Origin: Gibbula magus
Lineage: Eukaryota; Mollusca; Gastropoda; Trochida; Trochidae
Length of the DNA stretch: 64,000 nt
Assembly: GCA_936450465.1 (NCBI GenBank)
Contig: OW388300.1
Span: 54,588,035-54,652,034 of the forward strand
Reading direction: 5' to 3'
In this document: positions 61,058 to 64,000 of the stretch, piece after piece
Layout: every line of letters starts with the position of its first letter
Numbering within the stretch: the first letter of the stretch is position 1
Position numbers and translations under genes: made by a program
Notes under the pieces: model-generated
What the model saw: only the letters and a program-made list of their open reading frames with translations
The model's database searches: none
Told to the model about the DNA's origin: nothing

Positions 61058-61130
61058 TCATTCATTCATTCATTCATTTCCATTCATTCATTCATTCAAG
61101 TCAGTCAGTCAGTCAGTCAGTCAGTCAGTC
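61058..61130 (+). repeat. (ATTC)n and (AGTC)n microsatellites
   Basis: Two ATTC blocks separated by a few bases, then about eight AGTC units. Confidence 0.95.
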
Positions 61131-61807
61131 AATTATGTTGATTGGTCACTGAGAACTGTTTGTCACGTAAAATTCCAAGATTAATATTAAAAAATTAAAA
61201 ACAAAGAAAAATTATGTGAAATGAGCAAAGTTTCTTGTTGAACTTATTTTACTGACAATGTCACTTGAAGACCGCGCTCCATACATTTGATGGATTTTTT
61301 TTAAAGGATCTTTGTTGTCCTGAGGCTTAATTATGAACACCTAATTTGTAAACTAAAACCATCACAAGACTTGAGTATCACTGAATATATGCAATCAGCA
61401 AGATACATGAGTGTATTCAACTCTCAGTTTGTGTGGATAGTGTTTATTGATGTAACTATGGAAACATGGTAGCTTGGTATAAGTTAGTTAGCTAGCGCTA
61501 TTAACGTAGTTTTATGTGTGTGATATGAGTGATAATAAGATCGTTACTGATCTAAATGACCAATATATGATGTAGGGATTAAGAAAGATTAAAGTGTTAT
61601 TTTTGTATGTGATCAAGTATGTTTAAAGTTCATCCTGGTCTTGAAGAAGATGCAGCTCATTTTTGAATTTATCAGTGGTTAAATGTTACTTCAAATACAA
61701 GGAATGAGGGAAATAATTTCTGGGTGTATGATGTGGCCCTGTATATGTCATACAGCTGCATCTCATGACATTCAGTGATACAATGTCAGAGGATCTTATT
61801 CTATTAT

Positions 61808-62214
61808 ATGACATGCAATGAAATACCGGGATTTATCAGTGAAATAAACTGTCTATCAAGCTATAGTGAAAATAACTGATGTTTTCACTTTTACCATTGA
61901 CGGATATTATTTGACGTCATAAAACAATGGTCTGACACAGCGAATTTGCTTATGGTGTTACAGTGTTACTGTGGTGACAGGCTCTTCCTAGCGGCAGCGG
62001 CTCGGCGTGAAAACGACTCTTTTCGGATGTAATTACATTGGAAGGATAACATCATATAATAACTAGAATATCTGTCATTTCCTGACAAATACCATGTTTA
62101 TCTCATCTCTTGAGGTAAAAAAGTTATATATACGCCACTCGTGAAAATATAAACTTTCTACCTCACTCGATGAGATATTAGTCAAGAAAAGACAGATATC
62201 CTCTATTTACATAT
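61808..62214. repeat. foldback repeat family A, long copy 3
   Basis: Left arm CGGGATTTATCAGTGAAATA. Right part CAAATACCATGTTTATCTCA, then CACTCGTGAAAATATAAAC and CACTCGATGAGATA. GC-rich insert near 61980. Confidence 0.7.
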
Positions 62215-62227
62215 TACATATTTGTTG

Positions 62228-63715
62228 TTAACCCTTAACATGCGGGCGACGGAATTATCCGGGAGGCTCATAGAGAAAAATGTTAGAACCCTTGGCGAGA
62301 CCCGTACGTTGGACTTAGTGCATTTACCGGGTCAGTAATAATTATATTTGCCCCCCAGGCGAAATGCGAGACGAAGTGTGTCCGTATATCGCCACATGAA
62401 AACTTGTTTACATACATCTCGCAGATAGCCACGATAACGAGTCTGTGTGAATGTCCGGTCGAAATATCAAGTAAAATTCACACCAAATTGCGTGTGCATT
62501 GTTGACCCTTAACGCATTGATAATTAGCTGTACAAAAGGCCAATTTTGTCGGGCTTAGCCCCCGAAGCATTAATTCGCTTGAGGCTATTTTCACCCACGT
62601 GTTTGTATTGCCTCGGGTTTGCCTCGCCCGAGACTGCTATCTGCCTCGCATCTCGCGAGACGGGGGAAAAAATCGCTAACTCGCCTTACTCCCGCACTTC
62701 ATATCATGTGAGCGAATTGTTTGTTTTCAAAAAAAAATACGGCAAAATAAAGGGGAAACAATGGACTACATTCCCATATAAAATTAGAAAATCTCAAAAA
62801 AATAATAAAGACACAGCAAGCGCCGTGAAAAAGGTCATGTTTACACTTCATAAATTTTAAAACAATCGGCGATTTTCACAACTTCTAAAACATTTATCAC
62901 GGCTAAAATACTGAATGCATTTTCATAATTTTTATATCACAATAAACCGAAAAGAATAATCTTTTATTCTATATAAAATGCGCAGATTTATTCACAGAAA
63001 TAAAGATACAATTTTACCTTTCTGAGAGGCATGTGAAACCAAACGGCACACAAACTAATCAACATATTTTCATCAGTTATGGTTCGAGGTTAGCGTTTAT
63101 TTGAAAAGTCAAACAACATAACCATATTTGGGTTGACATGTGCTTATTTGTCAACTGGTTCGAGATTATGATTTCTTGGAAAAGTGCGATGAACGACCGT
63201 TTGCAATGCCGCATACATGTTGTAAGTATTGACGATTTTATAGGTGGAAATAAAGACAAACTTTACATAGCTATAGAATTATAACCAAAGGTCGCATTCT
63301 AATAATTTTTATATCATTGTGAAGCTAGACATCTTGTCTTCAATTCCGTATATAAATGGAATTTTTTTCGTTTCGTATTTATGATGTTACGAGGCCCGAA
63401 TTAAAGACAATCTTTCGAAAGTAATAGAATAAAAACGAAAAAACATAGAAAATTCATTCAAAGTTTCGGGTGTGAATTAGCCATTTGTGTACGGGTGTCG
63501 CTACTTGAATTTGTATTGAACGCCCGTATATAGTCCTTATTCGCCATGTAGATGCGGTATATTTCGTAAAAACGGTACCGGAATCGCCGCCTGGAAATTC
63601 CGCCAGCAGAGCTCGTTAGTGAATAAGCTCAAACTACTGCTGCGAGCTGCGAGCCTGTAAATTCCGCCACAGGGGCTAAAAATGGTAAAATATATATACG
63701 CAACGTAAGGGTTAA
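62228..63715. mobile_element. 1.49 kb piggyBac-like non-autonomous element
   Basis: TTAA followed by CCCTTAACATGCGGGCGACG at the left; the right end inverted reads TTAACCCTTACGTTGCG. TTAA target and CCCTT ends are the piggyBac signature. No piggyBac transposase is visible; open frames inside are short. Confidence 0.7.
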
Positions 63716-63869
63716 GAATCAACACTCACGGGTTGGAAAATCTTTTCAGCGTCAGTAAATCATGGACTTATCAAAGTTTTTTCCACCAAGTCTCTGAGTC
63801 ATGACAGGAAGTCCTACCACTTAGGTTATGAAAAAGAAGCAAATCACTGACATTTGGGTATTACTTTTG

Positions 63870-63970
63870 GGCAGGTCAGGTAAAATTTAGTAGGTCAGTG
63901 ACCTGGGGACTTACAGATTTTTAAACCCTAACACTATCAAGTCATTCAGACTAGTGCATTTCTGATTTCT
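63870..63970 (+). repeat. dispersed repeat family D, copy
   Basis: GTCAGTGACC, GGACTTACAGATTTTTAAA and CATTCAGACTAGTGCATTTC join the parts seen separately at 13741 and 57860. Confidence 0.55.
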
Positions 63971-64000
63971 TGTGATTTCTTCATAAATGAGAAATAAACT

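Overview
This is eukaryotic, AT-rich, intron-rich animal DNA, not bacterial: the few real coding stretches are short exons with GT-AG borders, and most of the window is intron, intergenic DNA and small non-autonomous transposons. An integrin alpha gene places it in a metazoan. tRNA-derived SINEs whose bodies read 'gtttaacgccgc', together with very many short foldback elements, suggest a mollusc; that taxonomic call is an inference from style, not a database match.

Three genes can be supported. (1) 13141-22626, minus strand: the 5' end of an integrin alpha subunit gene (signal peptide exon and two beta-propeller exons, all phase-compatible). The rest of the gene was not found and probably lies in or beyond the left 12 kb. 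(2) 30629-38615, minus strand: a complete 11-exon gene for a 644-residue protein kinase. All ten junctions keep frame and the exon lengths total 1935 nt. The kinase is non-RD (HLDIKPEN) and most resembles the NIK/Tpl2-like MAP3K group. (3) 45143-45227, plus strand: the first coding exon of a secreted or membrane protein (signal-peptide-like, phase 1 donor). Its later exons could not be identified.

Layout: 1-13,140 holds a 2.75 kb terminal-inverted-repeat element, a three-copy hairpin repeat, a pyrimidine tract and a large GTGATACG minisatellite beside integrin exon 3. 13,141-22,626 is the integrin 5' part, whose introns carry a hAT MITE with an 8-bp target duplication. 22,627-30,600 is intergenic, with a CT microsatellite and a 43-bp tandem array framed by long inverted repeats. 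30,629-38,615 is the kinase, with a SINE and a 945-bp TTAA-flanked element in its introns. 38,660-45,140 is the divergent intergenic region, with a perfect hairpin, a Tc1-like remnant and a decayed mariner. 45,228-64,000 is probably intron or intergenic DNA, with more MITEs, SINEs, microsatellites and a 1.49 kb piggyBac-like TTAA element.

No operon logic applies. The integrin (adhesion) and the kinase (possible innate or NF-kB/MAPK signalling) are neighbours, but nothing in the sequence shows that they work together. The window's strongest theme is the density and variety of short inverted-repeat transposons, several of them bounded by TTAA.
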